Notes: generated by a model not told the origin, from the sequence alone. DNA of 64,000 bases from JAXDMK01 sp963765955 (GCA_963765955.1 CAVXYA010000010.1:186001-250000), one strand, 5' to 3'; shown: positions 27,309-36,293, counted from the stretch's first letter. Numbers and translations: made by a program.

Positions 27309-28290
27309 AGGGCCTGGGCCAGCTCGGACGGGCGAAGTAGGTGAGGATGACGTCGGCGCCGGCCCGCTTGACCGCCGTGAGCTGCTCGATCGCGACGGCG
27401 GTGCCGTCGACCCATCCCCGCTCGGCTGCGGCCTTGACCATGGAGTACTCGCCCGACACGTGGTAGGCGGCGACGGGGACGTCGAACCGCTGCCGGACGG
27501 CGGCGATGACGTCGAGGTAGGGGACGGCCGGCTTCACCATCACCATGTCGGCCCCCTCGTCGATGTCGAGGGCGACCTCGGCCATGGCCTCCCGGGCGTT
27601 GCGGAAGTCCTGCTGGTAGGCGGCGCGGTCGCCGCCGCCGGCGATGCGGACGTCGACCGCGTCGCGGAAGGGCCCGTAGTAGGCGGAGGCGTACTTGGCC
27701 GCGTAGGCGAGGATGGCGGTCTGGTGGTGGCCGGCGCGGTCGAGGGCCGGCCGGATGGCGGCGACCTGGCCGTCCATCATCCCCGAGGGGGCCACCACGT
27801 CGGCCCCGGCGTCGGCCTGGGCCACCGCCACTCGGCCGTAGCGCTCGAGGGTGGCGTCGTTGTCGACCTCGCCCGCGGGCGTGAGCAGCCCGCAGTGGCC
27901 GTGGGTCGGTGTACTCGTCGAGGCACAGGTCGGCCATCACGACCAGTTGGTCGCCCACCTCGTCACGGATGTCGCGGAGGGCGACCTGGGCGATGCCGTC
28001 GGCGGCCCACGCCTGGGAGCCCTCGTCGTCCTTGGCCTCGCGCGAGGGACGCCGAAGACGATCACGCCCGGGATGCCCAGGTCGGCCAGGGCCCGCACCT
28101 CCTTGCGCAGCGACTCCCGGGTGTGCTGGACGACGCCCGGCATCGACGGGATGGGAACGGGCTCCTCGATGCCGTCCCGGACGAAGAGCGGCGCGACCAG
28201 GTCGTCGGGCGACAGGCGGGTCTCCGCCACCAGCCGGCGCAGGGCGGGCGTGCGCCGCAGCCGCCGCAGCCGCCGGGCGGGAAAGCTCAT
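27305..28290 (-). CDS. hemB: Delta-aminolevulinic acid dehydratase (three apparent frame changes)
   Basis: This porphobilinogen synthase condenses two 5-aminolevulinate molecules. Three frames supply successive parts: LVAPLFVRDGIEEPVPIPSMPGV; then MADLCLDEYTD and HGHCGLLTPAGEVDNDATLE; then DVVAPSGMMDGQVAAIR, the Schiff-base lysine region MVMVKPAVPYLD, VAAYHVSGEYSMVKAAAE and a short C terminus SELAQAL. Frame changes fall near 28040-28046, 27902-27908 and 27332-27340. The catalytic lysines and metal-site cysteines (CLDEYTD, HGHCG) are present. The repaired protein is about 328 residues. Conservation on both sides of every break argues for sequence error rather than loss of the gene. It lies on the same strand as the DyP operon, 71 bases downstream. 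Confidence 0.9.
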
Positions 28291-28361
28291 GCCCCGATGC
28301 TACGGGGTACCGCCAGGTGAGCGTGCGGGCGGCCCGCGGCCCGTGGCCGGCCGCGTGGGTC

Positions 28362-29717
28362 TCAGGCCGAGCCGGCGTAGACCACGACCAGGTCGGCGCC
28401 CGACCATCCCGCCGATGTCAACCAGCGGAGAGCGGTCACGCTCGGCAGGAACAGGTAGGCGCCGCCCCGGACGGTCACCAGCCGGGGCACGGGTGCGGCG
28501 ATCCACGGTGGCCGCCCGTCGGAGCCCTGGATGGTCATGCGCCCGGCGTCGTCGGCGGCTCGGCTGGCGGTGATGGGGTCCTTCTCGTCGCCGATGCCCA
28601 GGGCGTTGCCATCGTTGAGCCACTCCGCCTGCACGAACTCGAACTGCCGGCCGATGCTGGCGCACAGGCACACGAAGAGCAGTCCCCGGTCGGAGCGGTC
28701 GGGCTCGTCCCCCGCCGGTGGGCCGTAGGTCATCCCCCGGCGGAGCATCCGGTGGCGGTCGAAGAAGGCCTGCCGCTCCGGTCCCGAGGACCGACGGGGG
28801 TTGGCCCGGCGGATGTGGGATCCGATCGGGCACACGCCGCCCTCGCGGTCGTCGTCGAAGGTCGGCTCAGCTGCCGTGTCCGCCGACGGGCCCAGGTGGC
28901 GGCCGTTGGGCCGCCGTCCCATGAGCTTGGCCGCGAACTCGTCGGGCCCACCGGGGTAGGCCGTGCCCTGGTCGGCGCACAGGCGACGGAAGGCGGCCAC
29001 GTCCTGGGCCAACTTGCGGAACACCAGGAACGTGCCGTCCCGCCCGAATGCCGCCGGCCCCGGGTAGGTTGCCTCGAAGCCCTCGCCGTCGATGCGTCCC
29101 AGCAGCACCTCTCCGTCGGCCAGCACCGGGCGGTCGGGGTCGAGGATGCCCGATTCGAGCTGGGCGGCCGCCTCCAGGTGGGGCTGGGACAGGCCGTCGA
29201 CGAAGCCGAAGTGCTCGATGCTGCGGCCCCGGTCGTCGGTCAGGCGGCAACCGCTCTCCTCCGCCACCGTCCACCCGCCGGCGGACCGAAGGCGGTCCAG
29301 CAGGTCACGGCGACGGGCCGCCAGCTCGTCTTCGTCGTCGGCGTAGACCGAGAGCAGCGCGTGCATCTCGGCCGACCGCTGCCATGCCGGCTCCCAGTTC
29401 GGGCTGAGGTCGGCCGCCGCGTCGCGCAGGGATGAGCCCCTCGCCGCCATGCCCTGGCGGAAGTCCTCGGGGAAGCCGGCGACCACGTCCACGGGGACGC
29501 CGAGCGCCACCAGGCCGGCGGCGGTGAGCGCCACGTTGAGGGTCGACGGGGGGCGGGAACCGGGGTCCCACCGGGCGCTGGTCGTGACCTCGGGGAGCAG
29601 GCCGGCGAGGAACCGGCGGCCGGCTGCGGCCGGGGGCAGGGCCACGAACAGGAAGCAGGCGTGGGAGTGGCTGTAGCCCCGCAGGACGTTGCCTTGGAGA
29701 TCGGCGGCGTGGACCAT
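28362..29717 (-). CDS. DyP-type haem peroxidase
   Basis: This 451-residue dye-decolorising-type peroxidase uses hydrogen peroxide to oxidise a range of substrates through a single haem. It has the GxxDG motif GFVDGLSQP with Asp174, the proximal haem histidine His301 in IGSHIRRANPR, and the C-terminal haem-pocket region. The N terminus (MVHAADLQGNVLRGY) is typical of the cytosolic branch, and there is no signal peptide. The ATG at 29715-29717 follows the upstream gene by 14 bases, so the two are probably cotranscribed. The adjacent haloperoxidase also needs peroxide, which suggests a shared oxidative pathway. Confidence 0.92.
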   Translation of the reverse strand: MVHAADLQGNVLRGYSHSHACFLFVALPPAAAGRRFLAGLLPEVTTSARWDPGSRPPSTLNVALTAAGLVALGVPVDVVAGFPEDFRQGMAARGSSLRDAAADLSPNWEPAWQRSAEMHALLSVYADDEDELAARRRDLLDRLRSAGGWTVAEESGCRLTDDRGRSIEHFGFVDGLSQPHLEAAAQLESGILDPDRPVLADGEVLLGRIDGEGFEATYPGPAAFGRDGTFLVFRKLAQDVAAFRRLCADQGTAYPGGPDEFAAKLMGRRPNGRHLGPSADTAAEPTFDDDREGGVCPIGSHIRRANPRRSSGPERQAFFDRHRMLRRGMTYGPPAGDEPDRSDRGLLFVCLCASIGRQFEFVQAEWLNDGNALGIGDEKDPITASRAADDAGRMTIQGSDGRPPWIAAPVPRLVTVRGGAYLFLPSVTALRWLTSAGWSGADLVVVYAGSA

Positions 29718-29731
29718 GGTCGGGCGCTCCT

Positions 29732-31066
29732 TCACGAGGGGCTGGCAGAGGCGACGAGCTGCTGGAACCCTTCGAGCCGGTCGGCGTCGGGCCGGCCCTG
29801 GAAGTCCTGCACGAAGGCGAGGAGGCGGCGCCGGCCCCCGAGCGCCCGGACGACGTCGGCCGTCCCGTACCGGCCGTAGGCGGCGAAGAACAGGTGGGTG
29901 CGAACCCGCCGGCGGGACAGGTAGCGCGCCGCGGCCTTTGGGTCGTCCACACCGGGCCACCCGTCGCAATGCCCCCAGACGTCGTCGGTCGCGTCGACCA
30001 TGGCCGACACGAGGCGGCGGAGGAACGCCCGACGGCCGCCCTGCACGTCGGCCGTGAACAGCAGGCACGGCGGGTCGAGGGGCCGGACGGCCCCGGGGCG
30101 GGCGCCCTCCTGGGCCCATTCCAGGATCGCCCACCGGGCCAGGTGGACCTCCTCGACGGCAGCCAGCGGGCTGGTGCCGTCGGCCTCGAACCGGGCCAGG
30201 ACATCCGCCAGGTGGGGGGCGTGGCCGGCCCGGATCGGAGCCAGGACGGTGACGCTGCGGGCCCGCCCGGCCAGCAGCCGCCGGGGGACGCGCTTCGGCG
30301 ACCCCCCGCCGAGCGAGCGCTGGGCGCCGGCCAGAAAGGCGTCGAGGGCGGCGCCGAACTCGGCCGCCCCCATCCGGCGGGCCCGGTGGGCGAACCGCTC
30401 GAGCCGGACCTCGAGGTCGAGGGCGGCCGTGACGACGGACGCCGAGGCCTCGGGAAACCGCTCGTAGGCGGAGTAGTAGTGGCCCACCACGTACTCGTGG
30501 CCCTCCAGGTAGTCCTTGAAGTCGTCCACCGGCTTGACGCCCGGGAAGCCGGACGACGTGCGCATGATCTTGCCGATCCCGCCGCCCACCACCGCGGAGA
30601 AGGTCTCGATGTAGTTGTGCCACGGGCCGTTGTAGTTGCTCTCGAACAGCAGGTATCCGGATCGGTGCCGCCCGGGCCGCCCGGGCAGGCGGCGCACGAC
30701 CGACCAGTGGGCGTAGTGGAGGAACGAGAGCGAGTACACGGTCCGCCCGAAGATCCCGAAGCCGTAGCGGTAGAGCGTCAGCCGCAGCCACAACCGCATC
30801 CGGCCACCTGCCGAAAGCGGAGTCAGGAAGCTCATGGCCATGGCCCGCCCGGCCCGGTTGGTGTGCCACTGCCGAGCCGGCGGCACGTCCCGCCATCGCT
30901 GCCCGCCGCCGTCCGGCAACCCGTCGCCCTCCGGTGGACCCTCGGACACCGGCTCCGGCGAGCGCAGGGCGTCCACCGGCGCCCCGGCATCCCGCACCAT
31001 CGCCTCGGTCGGGTGGGACCGCAGGGTGCCGACGGTCGCCATCGCCATCTCCATCTCCAGCTCCAT
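29732..31066 (-). CDS. Unrecognised protein with an internal repeat, in the peroxidase operon
   Basis: This 444-residue protein has no family I can name. Residues about 1-70 are low-complexity. Residues about 105-215 contain YLLFESNYNGPWHNYIETF, GFPGVKPVDDF, and a VVGHYYSAYERFPEASASVV segment. Residues about 330-425 repeat the same order: CLLFTADVQGG, GWPGVDDPKAAARYL, and THLFFAAYGRYGTADVV. A weaker third unit may start near 265 (VTVLAPIRAGHAPHLADVL). This strand-helix pattern resembles dimeric alpha-beta barrel proteins, the fold class of DyP peroxidases, but I see no haem histidine. It is placed directly before the DyP gene and after the haloperoxidase. The ATG at 31064-31066 was chosen over the upstream open frame, which is Arg-rich. 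Confidence 0.75.
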   Translation of the reverse strand: MELEMEMAMATVGTLRSHPTEAMVRDAGAPVDALRSPEPVSEGPPEGDGLPDGGGQRWRDVPPARQWHTNRAGRAMAMSFLTPLSAGGRMRLWLRLTLYRYGFGIFGRTVYSLSFLHYAHWSVVRRLPGRPGRHRSGYLLFESNYNGPWHNYIETFSAVVGGGIGKIMRTSSGFPGVKPVDDFKDYLEGHEYVVGHYYSAYERFPEASASVVTAALDLEVRLERFAHRARRMGAAEFGAALDAFLAGAQRSLGGGSPKRVPRRLLAGRARSVTVLAPIRAGHAPHLADVLARFEADGTSPLAAVEEVHLARWAILEWAQEGARPGAVRPLDPPCLLFTADVQGGRRAFLRRLVSAMVDATDDVWGHCDGWPGVDDPKAAARYLSRRRVRTHLFFAAYGRYGTADVVRALGGRRRLLAFVQDFQGRPDADRLEGFQQLVASASPS

Positions 31067-31169
31067 CACAAATGCCTCCCCGGTCGTGTTCCGCCCCGGC
31101 CTGGCGGGGCGCGGTCGATAGCGGTGGGCCGACCGTCCCTCGCTCGGACGGCCCACCGCTCGCTACGGA

Positions 31170-32570
31170 TCACACCTGTGACGGGTGGAGCCCGTTGGCG
31201 AAGATGTCCCCGGCGATGTTGAGACCGAGGGGGACGCCGCCGACGTTCTCGGTGAGGTCGACGTCGCCGTTCGTGCCCCGGACGAATCCGTCGAACGACC
31301 AGTGCACCCCGAGGTACACCCGGCTCAACGAGTTCTCCGTGATCATCTGCCACAGCCCGCCCGGGAACAGCCGGTCGTGCCGGGGACGAACCGTCCCCCC
31401 GTTGTCGGTGCTGATCCCGTCGAACTCCTCGGACACGAAGGAGATGTCGTCGAGGAGGTCGTCGGGCCCGGGGGTCGTGACGCCGTAGAAGAGGCGGGCG
31501 ACGCCGAACGCGGCCGCCCCGAACGTGGCGTGGCCCGAGGGGTAGGCCGGGAACGGGGGGGTGAAGTTCTTCCTGGTGGAGTTCGTCGCCGGCGCGCCCA
31601 GGGGCAGCCAGCCCGGGTCGCAGTTGGTGGAGAACGTCGGGCCGGCGACAGCCTCCGGTCCCATGGAGCGGTCGTGCTCCCGCAGGGCCAACACCGGGCG
31701 CCACAGCTCGTAGGCGTACTTCTGCTCCCAGGCCAGGATGCCGGCGTCGGCCATGGCGACGTTGACCATGGCGAAGAGCTGGGCGTTCTGGGCGAGGGTG
31801 TTGGCCTTGTGCTCCGCCACCCGGCGGATGATCTGGTTGTAGAGCCGGGGCGGCGTGCCCAGCTTGTCGGCCCCGTCGTAGCCCCACCAGATGCCCTGCA
31901 GGGTCTCGAGCGGCGTGCGCCTGGCGAAACCGGTGGGCAGCGTCCCGGCCAGCTCGGGGGCGATGCCCTTGCCCCGCACCTCGCGGAGGGCGGCGGTGTA
32001 CTCCGGCTCACCGGGCTTCGGCGGGACGTCGAGGGCGAAGCGCTCCGTCACCGCGAAGCAGCGGGCGGTCGCCCCGTAGAAGGGGGCGTGGTAGCCCTGT
32101 GCGGGATTGTCCGGGTCGGCCCGGTGCCCACCCCTGCCGTCGGGCGGGTCGTAGCCGGCGTTGCCCGCACCGGGGTCACCCTCCCGCTGCTGCAGGATGG
32201 CGTCGGCAACCTGGCGGCCGAAGTCGCCACCCGCGCCGAGGGCGGCGGGTGTGCCGGTCACGGGCGCCGCCGCCAGCCGGGCGTCGAAGGTCGCCTTCTG
32301 GGACGGGAACAGCGCCGACAGGGTGGCGTGGGCCGCAGCCGCGATGGCGGCGTCGACCGAGGCGCCGGGGTCGGCCGTGCCCAGCCCGGGAAGGTAGGGC
32401 GGGAGCGGGTCGCCGCCCGGCGTGCCGGCGTAGGCGTCGTACATGGCCAGGTGCACGATGGCGAGGGCCCGGGCGCTGAGCGGCGGTCCCGCCTGCTCCT
32501 TGACCGGGTTGGTGTGGCTGTCGCGGTTGGCGTCGAGCGCAACCTCGTTCCAGTAGAAGATCGAATCCAT
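31170..32570 (-). CDS. Vanadium-dependent haloperoxidase family protein
   Basis: This 466-residue PAP2-superfamily protein has the vanadate/phosphate-binding residues expected of bacterial vanadium haloperoxidases: arginine in YELWRPVLALRE, the FPAYPSGHATFG motif with His347, and Arg417/His423 in SRVYLGVHWSFDG. Such enzymes use peroxide to oxidise chloride or bromide, or act as acid phosphatases; the sequence alone does not tell which. No signal peptide is obvious (MDSIFYWNEVALDAN). It lies between a membrane protein and the repeat-containing protein, all on one strand, with gaps of 82 and 103 bases. Confidence 0.88.
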   Translation of the reverse strand: MDSIFYWNEVALDANRDSHTNPVKEQAGPPLSARALAIVHLAMYDAYAGTPGGDPLPPYLPGLGTADPGASVDAAIAAAAHATLSALFPSQKATFDARLAAAPVTGTPAALGAGGDFGRQVADAILQQREGDPGAGNAGYDPPDGRGGHRADPDNPAQGYHAPFYGATARCFAVTERFALDVPPKPGEPEYTAALREVRGKGIAPELAGTLPTGFARRTPLETLQGIWWGYDGADKLGTPPRLYNQIIRRVAEHKANTLAQNAQLFAMVNVAMADAGILAWEQKYAYELWRPVLALREHDRSMGPEAVAGPTFSTNCDPGWLPLGAPATNSTRKNFTPPFPAYPSGHATFGAAAFGVARLFYGVTTPGPDDLLDDISFVSEEFDGISTDNGGTVRPRHDRLFPGGLWQMITENSLSRVYLGVHWSFDGFVRGTNGDVDLTENVGGVPLGLNIAGDIFANGLHPSQV

Positions 32571-32652
32571 CGGGTTCCTTTCGTTGTTCTCGGTCGAATC
32601 AGTGCTTGCGACGCCGGCCCGTCCGGAGGGCCTGGCGTCCGCCGTCTCGCAA

Positions 32653-33366
32653 TCAGGCTGAGCGACCTCCTTCCTGTCGGGTGGACGGCGATGGGGTGAC
32701 GGCCACCAGCTCCTTCGGCCGGACGGCCGGGCCCGGAGCCACCGCGCCGCGCCGACCCCGGCGCACGACCCCCCGCACGACGCCCAGGGCGAGCCAGGTG
32801 AAGAACAGGTAGACGGGCAGCCCGAGGAGGATCTGGAGCACGCCCTCGGTGACGGGCGAGCGGTCGTGGACGTGCATGTTGCGGGCGGCGACCGCGGTGT
32901 CGTGGCCGAAGATGTCGGTGGCCAGGCGGGCGAGGGGGGTGCCCGCGCCGGCCACCAGATTGTGAAGGAATGGTCCGGGCCCGGTGGTGAGGGTGAAGAG
33001 GACGGCCACCGTGGCCACGTACGCCCGCAGCCCGGCCCGTCCCGCGACCCCCACCATCTGCACGCCCAGCGGCAGAATCAATCCGAGGACGGGTGTGAGG
33101 GCGACGAAGCCGAGGGACGAGTCGAGCAGCCAGTGGTGCAGGTCGCCGATGGCGGGGCCCTGCTCGCCCCGCAGGATGGCGTGGAACCAGAACATGACCG
33201 CCCCCCCGCCGAAGGTGAGCAGCAGCGAGCTCACCAGCAGGGCGGCCCAGGCCACCGGGCGCCGGTAGAAGGCGGCGACCGACTCGATCCAACCGACCAG
33301 GGCGCCCGGCTGCCGGCCGGGACTGCTCGGCACGGGGCCCCGGCGGACGGGAGGATCGGCGGTCAC
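32653..33366 (-). CDS. Integral membrane protein of the peroxidase operon
   Basis: This 237-residue protein has about five membrane helices (near 35-60, 80-100, 105-130, 135-155, 190-215) and a charged C-terminal tail. The extramembrane loop around NMHVHDRSPVTEGV has several histidines. I do not recognise the family. The GTG start at 33364-33366 overlaps the uspA stop as GTGA, showing translational coupling. A transport or anchoring role for the peroxidase system is possible but unsupported beyond position. Confidence 0.75.
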   Translation of the reverse strand: MTADPPVRRGPVPSSPGRQPGALVGWIESVAAFYRRPVAWAALLVSSLLLTFGGGAVMFWFHAILRGEQGPAIGDLHHWLLDSSLGFVALTPVLGLILPLGVQMVGVAGRAGLRAYVATVAVLFTLTTGPGPFLHNLVAGAGTPLARLATDIFGHDTAVAARNMHVHDRSPVTEGVLQILLGLPVYLFFTWLALGVVRGVVRRGRRGAVAPGPAVRPKELVAVTPSPSTRQEGGRSA

Positions 33367-33761
33367 GACGCGACGAGGAGGACGGGGCAGTGCGCCATCT
33401 GGGCCAGCGCGCTCGACGCCCGCCGCGACAGCAGGCCGCTGATTCGGCTCCGCCGGTCGTGCTGGACGACGATGAGGTCGGGCCGCTCGGCCTCCGCCAC
33501 CTCGCACACGGTGCGCAGCGCGTTGCCGTGCGCCCGCTGGCTGCGTACCCGCAGGCCGGGGTAATCGCGCCGGAGCGGCACCAGGTGGTTCCGGGGCTCG
33601 GGGACGCCATCGGGGTCGAAGACGTGGCGGGCGTCGATCATGGCCTCCACCTGGAGCACGACCAGCTCGGCGTCGTAGGAACGGGCCAGCTCGGCGGCGG
33701 CCTCGAGGGCGGGACCGGCGTCGTCGGACGCTCCCGTCCCGACCAGGATTCTCTGGATCAT
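33363..33761 (-). CDS. Universal stress protein (UspA family)
   Basis: This 132-residue single-domain UspA protein has the N-terminal ILVGTGASDDAGPALEAA strand-loop and the C-terminal SSALAQMAHCPVLLV. The G-2x-G-9x-G(S/T) nucleotide loop is altered (DRRSRISGLLSRRASS), so ATP binding is doubtful. It heads the peroxidase operon; a GGAGA ribosome site precedes the ATG at 33759-33761. The divergent TetR gene lies about 220 bases away, with repeated operator-like sites between. Confidence 0.88.
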   Translation of the reverse strand: MIQRILVGTGASDDAGPALEAAAELARSYDAELVVLQVEAMIDARHVFDPDGVPEPRNHLVPLRRDYPGLRVRSQRAHGNALRTVCEVAEAERPDLIVVQHDRRSRISGLLSRRASSALAQMAHCPVLLVAS

Positions 33762-33827
33762 CGGTTCTCCTCAGCTAGGTGATCGCCGCCGGTCGGCCGA
33801 AGCCCGACACGTACGCCGAAGAGGCGC

Positions 33828-33840
33828 TATACGTCGTATA
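33828..33840. promoter_or_regulatory. Candidate TetR operator O1
   Basis: The 13-base perfect palindrome TATACGTCGTATA lies in the divergent region between uspA and the TetR gene. Its nine-base core TACGTCGTA recurs at 33889-33897. It overlaps TATACT, a plausible -10 box for the TetR gene (33837-33842), so binding could control both directions. Confidence 0.6.
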
Positions 33841-33888
33841 CTAGTTGTAGACTGTCGTCGGAGGACTGCGGGATGTCAAGTGGATTTG

Positions 33889-33897
33889 TACGTCGTA
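33889..33897. promoter_or_regulatory. Candidate TetR operator O2
   Basis: A second TACGTCGTA core lies 59 bases from O1 and about 80 bases before the TetR start. The same nine bases appearing twice in a GC-rich divergent promoter is unlikely by chance and fits an autoregulated TetR locus. Confidence 0.5.
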
Positions 33898-33978
33898 AAG
33901 CGTGCTTCTTGCTTCTACTGAGCGCCGTCCGCCGGCCGTGATACGCGCCGGCCTCGAAACCGACCGGGAGGGATACCA

Positions 33979-34773
33979 GTGAGCAGCGACGGTGAGCAGA
34001 TCCGCAGCCCCCGCCGCCCGGTTGCGTGGATCGGTTTCGAGGACGCCGAGCCCGCTCCCCGGCCGCCACTGTCGCCCCGGCGCATCGTCGAGGCCGCCCT
34101 GCGGGTGGTCGACGAGCACGGGTTGACGGCACTCAGCATCCGCCAGCTGGGCACCGAGCTGGGCGTCACCCCGATGGCCATCTACGGCCACTTCGTCAAC
34201 AAGGAGCAGCTGCTCGACCGGATGCTCGACTTCGTGTTGGGTGAGGTCGACCTCGAGCCTGCTGGCGACGACCCGCTCGACGCGGTGCGGGCCATCGTCA
34301 CGAGCGTGGGGCAGGTCTTCCAGCGCCATCCGGGCATGGCCCGCATCTACAGCGGTTCGGTGCGCATCGGCCCCAACGGCCTACGGACCCTCGACGTCCT
34401 CCTCGGCCACCTGCTGACCGTCGGGCTGCCCGAGGAGGAGGCGGCTCGGACCCTCCTGGCCCTGTACACCTACACCATGGGCCATCACCAGATCGGCAGG
34501 GTGCTGCCGCTGGAGGGCTTCGACCCCTCCACCAACGGCACCGACGGTTTCCTGGGCGCCCTCGCCCCCGACCAGGTGCCCTACGTGGCCGTGGCCGGCC
34601 GTCACCTCTTCGGGGGCAGCTCGCGGGCCGACCGGTTCGAGACCGGCCTCGACCTGCTCTTCGGCGGGCTTCGGGGCCGCCTGGGCGAGCTGGCCAACCC
34701 GACGGTCGCCGGCATGGAGCGCAACCTGGAGGCAGCTCGATCCCTGGCCGGAGACACGCCCGTCGGCCAGTAG
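33979..34773 (+). CDS. TetR-family transcriptional regulator
   Basis: This 264-residue regulator has an N-terminal helix-turn-helix (about 36-80: RIVEAALRVVDEHGLTALSIRQLG, TPMAIYGHFVNKEQLLDRM) and a C-terminal ligand domain of the tetracycline-repressor type (about 95-240). The first 30 residues are an extra polar extension. The start is the GTG at 33979. It is divergent from the uspA-to-DyP operon and separated from it by two operator-like repeats, so it is the likely local repressor. It is convergent with cobA/hemD. Confidence 0.92.
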   Translation: MSSDGEQIRSPRRPVAWIGFEDAEPAPRPPLSPRRIVEAALRVVDEHGLTALSIRQLGTELGVTPMAIYGHFVNKEQLLDRMLDFVLGEVDLEPAGDDPLDAVRAIVTSVGQVFQRHPGMARIYSGSVRIGPNGLRTLDVLLGHLLTVGLPEEEAARTLLALYTYTMGHHQIGRVLPLEGFDPSTNGTDGFLGALAPDQVPYVAVAGRHLFGGSSRADRFETGLDLLFGGLRGRLGELANPTVAGMERNLEAARSLAGDTPVGQ

Positions 34774-34796
34774 GCAGACGTCCGGCGGGCACGGGA

Positions 34797-36293
34797 CTAG
34801 GCCTTCGCCGGCTCCCCGCCGAGGAAGGACACGAGGGCCGAGACGAGGCCGTCGAGGGTGTGGTCGGTCGCGGTGACCGTGACGGCCACGCCCTCAGCTT
34901 CGGCGGCGGCGGCGGTGACGGGGCCGATGCAGGCGACCACCGGAGGGACGGCGGCCGCTCCCGCCGCGGCCAGGTAGGCGGTGACGGTGGACGCCGAGGT
35001 GAAGGCGATGGCGTCGGCCTTGCCGGCCGCAGCCAGCACCTCGGCCGAGGGGGTGGCCGGCACCGTGCGGTAGGCGGGAGCGACCTCGACCGTCCACCCC
35101 TTGGCCGCCAGCCCGTCGGCCAGCACCGGGCGGGCGCCGGCGGCCTGGGGCAACAGGACCCGGCCCGAACCGGAGCCGAGTCCGAGCGTCGCCGGTGCCA
35201 TCCGGCTCGGGGAACACGTCGACCAGACCCTCGGCCAGCGAACGCTCGGGGACGAGGTCGGCGACGATGCCGGCCCCGGCCAGGGCGGCGGCGGTGCCCG
35301 GTCCGACGGCGGCCACCCGGACGTCGCCCAAGGCCCGGGCGTCGCGCGAGGCAGGCGACGAAGCGCTCGACGGCATTGACCGAGGTGAAGCACACCCAGT
35401 CGTAGTCCCGGACGCGGGCGGCCACCGCCCGCAAGCGACTGGCCGCCGTCGTCGGGGTCGACGATCTCGATGGTGGGGACCTCGACCGGCTCGGCCCCGA
35501 CCGCCCGCAGGCGCTCCACCAGCCCCGACGCCTGGTGGCGGGCCCGGGTGACGACCACCCGCCGGCCGAACAGGGGTCGGGACTCGAACCAGGGCAGATC
35601 GAGCCCCGCCACCCGTCCGATGACCATGGTGACGGGCGGCTCGAGGGGGCAGGCGTGGAGCTCGCCCAGGGTGGTGCGGACGGTGCGCTGGTCGGGGCGG
35701 GTGCCCCACCGGATGGCGGCCACGGGCGTCGACGGCGGCGCCCCCCCGCTCATCAGGCGGCTGGCGATCTCGGCCCGGTGGGCCACGCCCATGAGCACGA
35801 CCACGGTGTCGCCCACCCGGGCCAGGGACTCCCAGTCGATGTCGTCGTCGACCGCGTGGCGGCTGTGGCCGGTGACGACGGTGAAGGAGGTGGAGAGTCC
35901 ACGGTGGGTGACGGGGATGCCGGCGTAGGCGGGGACGCCCACCGCGGCCGACACGCCAGGCACCACCTCGAAGGGCACTCCCGCGGCCAGGAGAGCCGCC
36001 GCCTCCTCGCCCCCCCGCCCGAAGACGAAGGGATCGCCGCCCTTGAGCCGCACCACCCGCTGGCCGGCGAGGCCCCGTGCGACGAGAAGGTCGTTGATCT
36101 CGTCCTGGTGGACGGGTCCCCCGGGGGACTTGCCCACGTCGATCCGCTCCGCGGTCGGAGGGGCCAGGTCGAGCAGCGACGCCTCGGCCAGCCGGTCGTG
36201 GACGACCACGTCCGCCGTGGCCAGCACCTGGGCGCCCCGGACGGTGAGCAGCCCGGGATCTCCCGGCCCGGCGCCGACGAGCCACACGGTCAT
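34797..36293 (-). CDS. Uroporphyrinogen-III C-methyltransferase / synthase fusion (three apparent extra bases)
   Basis: The N-terminal domain (about 1-240) is SUMT/CobA-type, with WLVGAGPGDPGLLTVRG, VVRLKGGDPFVFGRGGEE and TVVVLMG, and makes precorrin-2 from uroporphyrinogen III. The C-terminal domain (about 245-497) is HemD-type uroporphyrinogen-III synthase, with GRRVVVTRARHQASGLVERL, YDWVCFTSVNAVERF, VAAVGPGTAAAL and AIAFTSASTV. The HemD part is split by three frame changes near 35440, 35350 and 35200. The full span is a multiple of three, matching three single insertions. This CobA/HemD fusion is common in actinobacteria. It links haem and sirohaem/cobalamin branches. Confidence 0.92.
   Translation of the reverse strand: MTVWLVGAGPGDPGLLTVRGAQVLATADVVVHDRLAEASLLDLAPPTAERIDVGKSPGGPVHQDEINDLLVARGLAGQRVVRLKGGDPFVFGRGGEEAAALLAAGVPFEVVPGVSAAVGVPAYAGIPVTHRGLSTSFTVVTGHSRHAVDDDIDWESLARVGDTVVVLMGVAHRAEIASRLMSGGAPPSTPVAAIRWGTRPDQRTVRTTLGELHACPLEPPVTMVIGRVAGLDLPWFESRPLFGRRVVVTRARHQASGLVERLRAVGAEPVEVPTIEIVDPDDGGQSLAGGGRPRPGLRLGVLHLGQCRRALRRLPRATPGPWATSGWPPSDRAPPPPWPGPASSPTSSPSVRWPRVWSTCSPSRMAPATLGLGSGSGRVLLPQAAGARPVLADGLAAKGWTVEVAPAYRTVPATPSAEVLAAAGKADAIAFTSASTVTAYLAAAGAAAVPPVVACIGPVTAAAAEAEGVAVTVTATDHTLDGLVSALVSFLGGEPAKA

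Noticed and set aside
26041..27831. A HemB-HemL fusion protein
   Set aside because: The open frame joins a HemB part and a HemL part only through a Pro/Arg/Ser-rich stretch that is HemL read out of frame. The missing parts are found in other frames, so two separate genes with base errors fit better.
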